From Alphaproteobacteria bacterium UBA2966 (GTDB taxonomy: Bacteria > Pseudomonadota > Alphaproteobacteria > UBA2966): a DNA stretch of 14,367 nucleotides. A model generated the notes under the pieces. That model was not told the DNA's origin, did no database searches, and saw only the letters and a program-made list of their open reading frames with translations. Shown piece by piece: positions 8,801 through 14,367 of this stretch. Numbering within the stretch: the first letter of the stretch is position 1; every line of letters starts with the position of its first letter. Both the position numbers and the translations under genes were made by a program. The stretch lies in contig DEBC01000157.1 of the NCBI GenBank assembly GCA_002348365.1, positions 1 through 14,367 of the forward strand, read 5' to 3'.

Positions 8801-8924
8801 TGGCCGATACGGAGTCACGTTCTGACTGCGCGTACGCCATGGCGCCAAACCCACCGCTCAGAAAGATCAGGAGTGCAACCCAAACGGCTGCAAGCCGCAA
8901 TTTCTGTTGCTTTGCCCAGGTCAT
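5865..8924 (-). CDS. yjbH: YjbH/GfcD-family outer-membrane beta-barrel protein, expanded (1019 residues)
   Basis: The N-terminal 300 residues match the YjbH family (capsule/exopolysaccharide operons yjbEFGH and gfcABCDE): DFGGIGLLQTRTARFGPDG at 43-61, PYRRWFF at 72-78, LPWFEG-like VPWFEG at 83-88, RYTDI at 91-95, and the YLVASKR...GWGYLG block at 150-172. Residues 1-33 form a signal peptide ending AYAQ; there is no lipobox Cys, although Escherichia coli YjbH is described as a lipoprotein. A PPPPP stretch at 297-301 leads into four related modules of about 80 residues (about 340-420, 424-505, 511-590 and 620-700), each starting with an LF..L helix and containing an A-rich helix and a P.ERV-like strand. 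Residues about 740-1019 alternate aromatic and polar residues like an outer-membrane barrel. Known homologues are about 700 residues. The likely role is export or surface assembly of the polysaccharide beside the Wza-like protein encoded 57 bases upstream. The start is ATG 8924. Confidence 0.9.
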   Translation of the reverse strand: MTWAKQQKLRLAAVWVALLIFLSGGFGAMAYAQSERDSVSANDFGGIGLLQTRTARFGPDGGFQAGTSFIEPYRRWFFRLTLVPWFEGVFRYTDIRNRLFSNIIDFSGSQTFKDRGADIKFRLWPESRFMPQIAVGMQDGLGTGLFRGEYLVASKRFRDLDVSFGIGWGYLGNGGTWRNPLASLTESLKFRSDSSGTGGAPLFSSWFSGEFIAPFFGIEYMTPISGLTLKLEYEGNDYETEPLGNALEASSYWNYGFSYSPFSWLDVSLAFERGNSYMSRLSLLANLHDGGLPKFDPPPPPVRIRDKKLGAAATAANSADTKGNSAHRARATARDRNRQAIDELFNHLEQVGLEVVQFELTHDEARVHYAPGLDSTEINRAERLAGMVVNLVPTPVERVAFVSGRSSVSRSPLVVSRNDIERNAIVDFLFDRLESEGFQLRAFDLTHEEAMLTIEAEQLSEYPDRRTQVRAAQAVLRASPTPLERVTILTAYQGSIQHRATFHRDEVIRESAVNELFEAADADGFAIESLDISYERATVYVSAGTLKQSHEYLQTAHKIAKGAPIELNEVRLFDLVRDTEVATVTLRKDGKEWKTAASASEYTNESPPDSHGDIKIDDAEFAGELFAALAEQDLIAEGVQFEGDRAIIYLASRKFRQFARNVGRAARVAANVLPDHIEEFTIIYLSGGMEMSRITIWRKDLENIQLARGSLEGIWARADIQPPAAGAAQNMIPNPDRYPHFEWGIGPGVRQHVGGPSKFILYQVWARANARLDLMPGLFFTASYGHNLYNNFDRIRLASDSVLSRVRSDIKEYLQQGESALVLLQGDYVFSPASQWYARLSAGLFEEMYGGVSTEVLYRPFNSRLALGAEFNWVRQREFDVKFKFRNYNTGTGHFNIYYQWPWYDMLTSVHLGKYLARDRGGTFVMSREFDSGIRMGAWVTLTNIPFEEFGEGSFDKGIFVSIPFELFLLQSTTKHGRLGFRPLTRDGGQMVHVSTRLYDLTADANLDRVVDDWDRLLD

Positions 8925-8981
8925 ACTTGGCCGGTCGGCGAACTTTCGGACTTGCTGGTTGGGTCCAGGAATTACGGCAGA

Positions 8982-11921
8982 CTAATTGTTGTTGGAGAGC
9001 ACCGCGAGCGAACCCGCCGTAATCGCCACCTGACTTATGAGCTGACTAATGTCTTTGGCGAACGTGAAGATATCGAGGGGTGCGGGATTTTTGGGCGCGA
9101 CAATCGTACTGCCTGGAGGAACCTGTAAAGGATTGTAATTCCATACACTCACGGACACGGGTTGAGCGGCACCATTGGGGTAGACAATGAACACGCGATC
9201 CTGATCCGCAGACTGCTGAAATCCACCTGCCTGCCGGATGTACGCATCCGCCTTCTGCCCGGAAATGAACTGCAAGGCGCCAGGGTTCAGGACATCGCCG
9301 ATTACCAGTACTGAGTTCGGTCTTTTTGGAATGAACAACCGATCTCCAGGTTCCAGCACCGTATCGAATTCTGGCCGGACCTGAAGCACCGTGGGATCAG
9401 CCTCAATCACCATGCGTCCAACAGCTTCCAAGGCATTCAGGTCTTTGGTGATTTCCTGGAGCGCGATAACGGCCAGCGGATCAATGCCTTTCTTCGCGGA
9501 CGCAAACACGGCTGCGGAGTTCAGTTCACGCGCCGCACGCTGGAACCCCGCCTGCTGGGCCTTCTTGACGCGTTCCCGCGTAAAGACGGCGCCATAAGGA
9601 TAAGCCTGGGCCGTTAATCCCCCGGCTCTCGAAATCACCTCGGACAGGCGCTCGCCGCGGCGGATGTCGAACAAACCCGGGCGCACGAATTCTCCGCTCA
9701 AAAGGACAGGTCCCGAATCGCGATCGGTAAAAGTACGATTGAACCTGATGACGTCTCCGGAATGAATTGTGACGTTTTCGAACCCCTGCTCAACCAGATT
9801 AACTACTTGTCTCACGCCGGGAGTAGCTCCGGTAGCCGCGTCCGTTGTGAATCGAGTTAGTTCCACATTCCTCAGATCTGCGTCGCGAGTCAGCCCACCT
9901 GTCACCGCAACAACGGATGACAACGGTGTTTCGTTTATGAGGGGATACGCCCCGGGAATACGCACTTCTCCATCCACGGCAACAACATGCTCGAGTAGGA
10001 ATGGCAGCAGTTCAGGAAACAACTCGAAGATCGGTGGGCACGGAAGCGGATTTACGAGAGGCGCGGCGCTCCCGTCCAGGCCAATGGCCCGGATCGCATG
10101 CGCGAAGCGTCCTGAACGGGTGGTAGATACAATAGTGGCGAGGGTCTGCAGGCCTCGACATGCAAATCTTCCCTCAGCTCTGTTTTCGGTATCCTCTTGG
10201 CCGTCGTCATCGGCAGGCTTTGTGGTCTGTGGAGTTGGTTGCCCAATGCCGAGGTCTGCCAGAACCTGCTGGACGGGATTACCAGATGATTCAACTGCAG
10301 ATCCCAGCTCGCTCGGCGCGGGAGTTTGTGGCCGGCGTTGCGAGCCCCCAGGCTCTTCCACCTCTTGTACTACCAGGCCGAACTGAAGAACCTGTTGTAC
10401 GTCGTTTGACATCAAGTACCGAATATCGGACTTGCCTAGCACGATCAGCCGGTCTTGATCCCTTAGAGCATAGTCCTGCGTTCCAGCCAGAATCGATTGG
10501 AGATTCACGGGAAAAAGCCGACGTGACTTTGTATTTGGGTCGCTTGTTTCAAGTATCGAGAACAAGAGATAGGGATCGGGTTTCAGTCTTTCCGCGTTGT
10601 CTACCAGGGCACGCAACGTCGCTGTCGTTGACAATGCACGACGACCCTGAACCCGTGCATGGCCCAACAGCTCAACGGTGTTCAGCTGTACGTCCTGGCT
10701 CAGTTTGACATGGATTACATCCCCGTCACGTGCAGTGCCCTCTGCTGAAACGTGGTCAGAGATTGTCTCGCGACCTGCCGGATCAAAGGAAATTTGCGTG
10801 AACATACTCCCACTGGGCCGCAGTGTTCCGCCTGAAAGCGCAACCAGTTCACTAATTGAGATCTCAGAATGTCCCTCGACCATCTCGTAAATTGCAGGCC
10901 TTTTAACCTGGCCGGCGATCGCAACGGTCGAGCCAATTGTCGGTACAACGACCCGGTCTCCATCTATGAGGGAAAGACGATCACTAAGTCCGATCCCAAG
11001 CAACAGTTCGTACACATCAACCCAGAAAATCGAATCGTTCCGGAAAACCTGAATTTTTCTCAGACTTCCGGTCTTCTTCACCCCGCTGGCCAAAGTCAGT
11101 GCATCGATCACGGTAGATTGGCTGGTCAGGGATTTCACGCCTGGTTGTTGGACTTCACCGACAACCACCACAGATATCGCTCGGACTGAACCCAGAGACA
11201 CGAAGATATCCGTTCCAAACATGGATGCGGCGACCCTGGCCTCAAGGGCGCGGCGCATTTCGCCAAAGGTTTTACCGGCGACGGGGATCGGAGGCAGGTC
11301 GCCAATGACGACGCGCCCTTCGCGATCAACACGAACGGTGAAAGTACCCTGCGTTTGTCCATGAAAAGTGACGACGATTTCGTCGCCGATTCCCAGGAGG
11401 TAATCGTCTTGAATGGCTCCCGCGAAGGGCGTCTTGGTCACGGGGCTGCCCGAAAATATCCCGTACCCAAACTGAAGAAGCGGCTCTGCCGCCCGGCGGC
11501 AGTAATCTTGCTCCAATGGCGAAAGAAGCGAGTCTATTCGTGCGACTCCACCTTCCGCGGGTAGGACTCCGTTTTCGCAGTACGAATTGACGATGGATTT
11601 GCGGGCGACTTCGATCTGTCGGATGAGTTCCTGCTCACGGATCAAATCCAGCCTGCTCCGTGGCCCCAGAGGAGATGTTGTTGATTCGCCCGGTCTTAGT
11701 TGCCTCGCGGTATCAAGAGCGCCGCTTTGGCCACCGGTCGCGGACTGCAGCGCGCCCTGTGACTGCAGGGTTTGCAATTGTTCGAGCAAGGTGCCCAGCC
11801 CACCCTCTCCACCGAGTGACTGGGCGAGACTTCCGTTCGACCCGGCAAATGTCAACGAGAACGCGAACATTGTGCACAATGCTGCTACTCTCGCTAACCA
11901 ATGGAATGAAACGCTTGCCAC
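8982..11921 (-). CDS. Polysaccharide export outer-membrane protein (Wza/GfcE family), multi-SLBB
   Basis: Using GTG 11921 the protein has 979 residues. The GTG is preceded by GGGAGA at a spacing of about 7 and leads straight into a signal peptide (SFHWLARVAALCTMFAFSLTF) with a GSLAQ cleavage region. A TTG 57 bases further upstream is possible but would put 19 polar residues ahead of the signal. The Poly_export domain is at about 172-245 (DDYLLGIGDEI). It is followed by SLBB-type modules at about 250-300, 330-375, 416-500, 645-695, 738-780 and 870-920, each with a GxVxxPG-type strand in most copies. A low-complexity acidic linker lies at about 525-586. A hydrophobic C-terminal helix (about 948-975) may be membrane-inserting, as in Wza. 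Cys115/Cys141 and Cys588/Cys628 could form disulfides. The protein would form the export channel across periplasm and outer membrane. Wza itself is about 380 residues, so this is a long, GumB-unlike version. First gene of the export operon, with the YjbH gene next. Confidence 0.92.
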   Translation of the reverse strand: MASVSFHWLARVAALCTMFAFSLTFAGSNGSLAQSLGGEGGLGTLLEQLQTLQSQGALQSATGGQSGALDTARQLRPGESTTSPLGPRSRLDLIREQELIRQIEVARKSIVNSYCENGVLPAEGGVARIDSLLSPLEQDYCRRAAEPLLQFGYGIFSGSPVTKTPFAGAIQDDYLLGIGDEIVVTFHGQTQGTFTVRVDREGRVVIGDLPPIPVAGKTFGEMRRALEARVAASMFGTDIFVSLGSVRAISVVVVGEVQQPGVKSLTSQSTVIDALTLASGVKKTGSLRKIQVFRNDSIFWVDVYELLLGIGLSDRLSLIDGDRVVVPTIGSTVAIAGQVKRPAIYEMVEGHSEISISELVALSGGTLRPSGSMFTQISFDPAGRETISDHVSAEGTARDGDVIHVKLSQDVQLNTVELLGHARVQGRRALSTTATLRALVDNAERLKPDPYLLFSILETSDPNTKSRRLFPVNLQSILAGTQDYALRDQDRLIVLGKSDIRYLMSNDVQQVLQFGLVVQEVEEPGGSQRRPQTPAPSELGSAVESSGNPVQQVLADLGIGQPTPQTTKPADDDGQEDTENRAEGRFACRGLQTLATIVSTTRSGRFAHAIRAIGLDGSAAPLVNPLPCPPIFELFPELLPFLLEHVVAVDGEVRIPGAYPLINETPLSSVVAVTGGLTRDADLRNVELTRFTTDAATGATPGVRQVVNLVEQGFENVTIHSGDVIRFNRTFTDRDSGPVLLSGEFVRPGLFDIRRGERLSEVISRAGGLTAQAYPYGAVFTRERVKKAQQAGFQRAARELNSAAVFASAKKGIDPLAVIALQEITKDLNALEAVGRMVIEADPTVLQVRPEFDTVLEPGDRLFIPKRPNSVLVIGDVLNPGALQFISGQKADAYIRQAGGFQQSADQDRVFIVYPNGAAQPVSVSVWNYNPLQVPPGSTIVAPKNPAPLDIFTFAKDISQLISQVAITAGSLAVLSNNN
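11868..11881. promoter_or_regulatory. 14-bp perfect palindrome, possible operator
   Basis: CATTGTGCACAATG is a perfect palindrome lying inside the signal-peptide codons of the export gene, about 40 bases after its GTG and about 80 bases before the GTG of the divergent YjbF-type gene. Because the two starts are only 38 bases apart, control sites must overlap coding sequence, which makes this position plausible for an operator. It could also be chance, as it is fully translated. Confidence 0.25.
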
Positions 11922-11959
11922 TTCGCGGTCTCCCGGAATTAGTAAATGAGCAGTTCGAC

Positions 11960-12628
11960 GTGTGGAATAATCTGACAAGGCGTAGCTTCGTATCTTTGGG
12001 TGGCGCCTTCTTGGCTTCAGGATGCGCTGTTTCGCCAGTTCTGAAAAACGCCTATGACGCTGCCCGCTTTCTCACGGTGGGGATGCCCGACGTCGATATC
12101 TCGCGCGACCTTGTCGACAATATTCCATATGCGAGTATTAGCGCAAAAGTCGGGAAAGGGCCACGTTCGCTGTTGATTTTAGGCCGCTACGAAGGAGAGG
12201 ATTTGCATTGGCTCTCTGCTGACAACGCGAGTGTCGTGACGCGAGATGGCCGCGTCGTGAAGACATCCGGGTTTCCAGAGAATATCAGGGCGACCAATTA
12301 TCACGGCGTCGACCCGGTGGCGCGTCAGTTGCATCGGCCAGATACGCCACGTCGATTCAGTCGATCCTTGGACATTGACGTCGACAATCAATACGGCCTG
12401 ATTGTCGACTCGGAATTCACGGTCTATGAAGAAATCCAGATCAAAATCATCGATTTGAACTTGAGAACCATGGTGGTTGAGGAGACCAACCGGGCGCGAT
12501 CCATAAACTGGAGCTTCACGAACTACTATTGGGTCGACGTTTTTGACGGGTTTGTCTGGCGGAGTGTGCAACATATCGCTCGAACTTTTCCTCCCATCGA
12601 AATAGAAGTGCTAAAACCTGCTGCGTAA
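11960..12628 (+). CDS. yjbF: YjbF/GfcB-family lipoprotein with twin-arginine-like signal
   Basis: From GTG 11960 this is a 222-residue protein. Residues 1-22 read WNNLTRRSFVSLGGAFLASGC after the start: a lipoprotein signal with the modified Cys at 22 (ASGC) and a TRRSFV motif resembling the Tat consensus. The body matches the YjbF family: IPYASISAKVGKGPRSLLIL, then LHWLSADNASVVTRDGRVVKTSGFPENI, and a mid-region rich in beta strands. YjbF/GfcB proteins are secreted lipoproteins in exopolysaccharide and group 4 capsule operons; their exact biochemical role is not established. An in-frame ATG at 11906 would give 240 residues but would overlap the divergent export gene and bury the signal behind a long N-region, so GTG 11960 is preferred; a GAG lies 9 bases before it. 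In the gfc operon this gene is co-directional with the Wza- and YjbH-type genes, whereas here it is head to head with them. Confidence 0.85.
   Translation: MWNNLTRRSFVSLGGAFLASGCAVSPVLKNAYDAARFLTVGMPDVDISRDLVDNIPYASISAKVGKGPRSLLILGRYEGEDLHWLSADNASVVTRDGRVVKTSGFPENIRATNYHGVDPVARQLHRPDTPRRFSRSLDIDVDNQYGLIVDSEFTVYEEIQIKIIDLNLRTMVVEETNRARSINWSFTNYYWVDVFDGFVWRSVQHIARTFPPIEIEVLKPAA
12380..12409. repeat. Inverted repeat inside the YjbF-type gene
   Basis: GTCGACAATC (12380-12389) and its exact reverse complement GATTGTCGAC (12400-12409) are separated by 10 bases. A related perfect palindrome TTGTCGACAA lies at 12111-12120 in the same gene. All are in coding sequence (DVDN and IVDS codons), so they may be chance; a regulatory or structural role is not shown. 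Confidence 0.4.
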
Positions 12629-12744
12629 CGTGATGAACAGTGGCTCATGCGGTCACAACGACGTTGCTCTGTTTTTTGGATCATCGCTGACACAATGCCG
12701 GGGTAAAGGCCCAGTGGAACCAATTCACGACTGGCTCAGCCTGT

Positions 12745-13989
12745 TTGGTGTCGAACATTTATAATCCAGCAGAAACCGGGGTAGGAAACTTGCCGCAAGT
12801 GGGTCGGAAGCTCTTGTTCGCCGTCAACGAACCGTATTTCTTCGTGTCGCATCGACTGGATCTGGCGCTGGGGGCGAAGGCCGTAGGGTACGAAGTTCAT
12901 GTGGCTGCACCAGACGAGAATGTCTGGTCACCGGAAGGTTTCAATACCCGGCCGTTCTTTGCGTCTCATGGCATCATCTACCACGATATTCCTATGACCC
13001 GGCGGGGAATGAATCCCCTGGAGGAGTGGGTGACCGCGAGGTCTCTTTGCCGATTGTACAGAAAAATCAGCCCAGACATCGTTCATCACATAACTGCAAA
13101 ACTCGTGGTGTATGGTGGATTTGCCGCGAGGGTTGCAGGGATACCCGCAGTGGTTTCTGCATTTCCGGGATTAGGGCACTACTTCTCGGCGAGCGGTCTC
13201 TCTGAACTTCTCGTTCGATGGTTTCTCGTCCAGGGATATCGCGTGGTAACAGGTCACCAGAATTCGTGGGCAATCATACAGAATCCAGATGACGCCAAGA
13301 CACTTGAGTCTCTAGGCGTGATCCATCCGAACCGTACGTTGATCACCCGCGGTTCAGGGGTTTCACTCGATGAATTCAAACCGTCTGCCCCGCCAGAAGG
13401 TCCGCCCCTCGTCGTCCTGCCTGCGCGGATGATTTGGGAGAAGGGAGTGGGTGAGTTTGTGGAGGTCGCCCGCCAGCTACGAGGTTCCAATCTCGGGATT
13501 CGGTTTGCATTGGTTGGAAACACGCATCCGAGCAATCCGCGCGCCGTCCCGGAAAAATTACTGAAGGCCTGGCACGAGGAGGGGCTCGTCGAATGGTGGG
13601 GCCGGCGGGATGACATGCCGGCCGTGATTGCGGCGGCACATGTCATTTGCCTCCCGTCAACTTATGGCGAGGGAATTCCGAAGGTGTTGTTGGAGGCCGC
13701 AGCAAGCGGGCGGCCAATCGTTACCTATGACGTCCCGGGTTGTCGGGAAACTGTCATAGACGGCGTGAGCGGTATTTTGGTTCCGCGAGATGATCGCAAG
13801 ACGCTCGCGAGAGTCATTCAACGACTCCTCGAAGATCGCCAGCTGTGTGTTCGTATGGGACGTGAAGCCCGAGCCTTGGCGGAGAGTGAATTTGGAGTAG
13901 AGCGGGTGATTGAACAAACGCTTGGTGTGTACGAAAAGCTCTTGCTTTCGGACCTGCCGCATGAGGAAAACAGCACGGTCTCCCAATAG
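12745..13989 (+). CDS. Glycosyltransferase family 4 (GT-B fold)
   Basis: This 414-residue protein has the two Rossmann-like halves of GT4 enzymes. The N-terminal acceptor domain begins RKLLFAVNEPYFFVSHRLDL (residues 21-40), as in PglA/WbpH-like transferases of polysaccharide loci. The C-terminal nucleotide-sugar domain contains LPARMIWEKGVGEFVE (225-240), FALVG (254-258) and the GT4 E-x7-E motif at E309/E317 (EGIPKVLLE), then PIVTYDVPGCRETV. It would transfer a sugar from a nucleotide donor to the growing lipid-linked repeat unit on the cytoplasmic side; the sugar cannot be told from sequence. The listed start is TTG 12745. The conserved fold starts only at residue 21, so GTG 12799, with AGGA 12 bases upstream, may be the true start (396 residues). 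The gene follows the YjbF-type gene by 116 bases on the same strand and may share its transcript. Confidence 0.9.
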   Translation: MVSNIYNPAETGVGNLPQVGRKLLFAVNEPYFFVSHRLDLALGAKAVGYEVHVAAPDENVWSPEGFNTRPFFASHGIIYHDIPMTRRGMNPLEEWVTARSLCRLYRKISPDIVHHITAKLVVYGGFAARVAGIPAVVSAFPGLGHYFSASGLSELLVRWFLVQGYRVVTGHQNSWAIIQNPDDAKTLESLGVIHPNRTLITRGSGVSLDEFKPSAPPEGPPLVVLPARMIWEKGVGEFVEVARQLRGSNLGIRFALVGNTHPSNPRAVPEKLLKAWHEEGLVEWWGRRDDMPAVIAAAHVICLPSTYGEGIPKVLLEAAASGRPIVTYDVPGCRETVIDGVSGILVPRDDRKTLARVIQRLLEDRQLCVRMGREARALAESEFGVERVIEQTLGVYEKLLLSDLPHEENSTVSQ

Positions 13990-14109
13990 GTGCAAGGCTC
14001 CGAATCCGATATGACAGTTCAGAGTTGAGATGATGAATTTCCGCCATAAGGACAGGAGTTCCGGTTTTATGGGTCGTGCTGCCGGCGGAGCTGGTCGCGT
14101 TTCACCGCA

Positions 14110-14144
14110 CCGGACATGTCCTCGAGCGAGGAGTCACAGTCCGG
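14110..14144. other. Nested inverted repeat (cruciform or RNA hairpin)
   Basis: An outer stem CCGGAC (14110-14115)/GTCCGG (14139-14144) encloses an inner stem TCCTC (14119-14123)/GAGGA (14128-14132) with a GAGC loop. It lies 120 bases after the glycosyltransferase stop. On the plus strand it is followed by ATAAAAAAG rather than a U-run, so it is not a standard terminator in that direction. It may slow polymerase or protect the 3' end of the transcript. Confidence 0.4.
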
Positions 14145-14194
14145 ATAAAAAAGAGTTGCGCACTGCAAGTATCTTGTGCCCACGCACATAAACA

Positions 14195-14219
14195 AATGGC
14201 GGCCACTGGGGCCGCCATT
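14195..14219 (-). terminator. Rho-independent terminator for the GfcA/YjbE-like gene
   Basis: A perfect 10-bp GC-rich stem, AATGGCGGCC/GGCCGCCATT, encloses a 5-base loop. Read on the minus strand, it is followed at once by TGTTTATG, so the stem ends in a U-rich tail (ATTTGTTTAT). It lies 30 bases after the stop of the right-edge gene. On the plus strand the tail is not directly U-rich, so it fits the leftward gene better, though it may also slow transcripts arriving from the glycosyltransferase side. Confidence 0.75.
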
Positions 14220-14249
14220 GCCAAATATTGATTATTCTTTGTTTCGACT

Positions 14250-14367
14250 TTAGTTGGTCGCTGTCGCCGTACTTGTTGTCGCGGTTGTGGCTGTCGCAGA
14301 GGTATCGCTGTCGTCTGTCGCGGCCGCAACTGCTACTGCGACGGCTGCAGCGACTGCAACACCGGCA
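14250..14367 (-). CDS. GfcA/YjbE-like small Thr/Ala-rich protein, C-terminal part
   Basis: The last 38 codons before a TAA at 14252-14250 are visible; the 5' part runs off the right edge. They encode AGVAVAAAVAVAVAAATDDS, then a tail made almost only of Thr, Ala and Ser ending in Asn. A hydrophobic Ala/Val segment, then a short acidic DDSD cluster, then a Thr-rich tail is the architecture of the C-terminus of Escherichia coli GfcA (YmcD) and YjbE, small secreted or membrane proteins encoded first in the gfc and yjb operons. Their role is not well defined. The low-complexity composition makes homology hard to prove, but the nearby YjbF-, YjbH- and Wza-type genes support the call. Here it is a separate unit with its own terminator, as gfcA-like genes can be highly expressed. 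Confidence 0.65.
   Translation of the reverse strand, partial: AGVAVAAAVAVAVAAATDDSDTSATATTATTSTATATN

Noticed and set aside
9769..10708. Two long plus-strand open frames (205 and 182 codons)
   Set aside because: They overlap each other and are antisense to the well-supported Wza-like gene; the translations look like random Ser/Arg-rich shadows.
12653..12677. CAACGACGTTG hairpin followed by TTTTTT after the YjbF-type gene
   Set aside because: The stem is at most 4 bp with a 3-base loop, and a 5-base gap separates it from the T-run; not a credible terminator.
14030..14190. Small plus-strand frame of about 54 codons starting ATGATG
   Set aside because: The translation is basic and low in hydrophobic residues, spans the nested hairpin, has no clear ribosome site and matches nothing I recognise.

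Overview
The window is part of an extracellular polysaccharide (capsule or exopolysaccharide) locus of a Gram-negative bacterium. A proteobacterium is the best guess, because the locus has outer-membrane export and barrel genes of the Wza and YjbH/Gfc type. The exact taxon cannot be named from the sequence. No tRNA, rRNA, CRISPR array, transposase or integrase was found.

Layout from left to right. At 1-2582 (minus strand, read right to left) a Wzz-type chain-length regulator is followed by a Wzy-like polymerase and then by the N-terminus of a NodU/CmcH-type carbamoyltransferase, whose frame is broken by an amber codon and runs off the left edge. At 2839-4332 (plus) is an alkaline-phosphatase-superfamily protein with a degenerate metal site. 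At 4414-5669 (minus) is a polytopic GT-C-like membrane protein broken by a UGA stop and a frameshift. At 5865-8924 (minus) is a very large YjbH/GfcD-type outer-membrane barrel protein. At 8982-11921 (minus) is a very large Wza/GfcE-type export protein with about six SLBB modules. A YjbF/GfcB-type lipoprotein at 11960-12628 (plus) starts head to head with the export gene and is followed by a GT4 glycosyltransferase (12745-13989, plus). At the right edge (minus) is the Thr/Ala-rich tail of a YjbE/GfcA-like small protein, followed by a clear intrinsic terminator.

How the genes fit together: the glycosyltransferase and the broken membrane protein would act in building or modifying the repeat unit. 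The carbamoyltransferase would decorate the sugar. The polymerase and the chain-length protein would polymerise it and set its length in the inner membrane and periplasm. The Wza-like protein would export it, helped by the YjbE/YjbF/YjbH set. Relatives of all four exported components known from the gfc (group 4 capsule) operon except GfcC are in this window, but split over three transcription units. No initiating phosphoglycosyltransferase, flippase or tyrosine kinase is visible; these would have to lie outside.

The most notable points are the decay of two genes on the biosynthetic side next to intact export genes, the four-module YjbH, the phosphatase-like protein lacking its canonical metal-binding Asp-His, and the high share of non-ATG starts.
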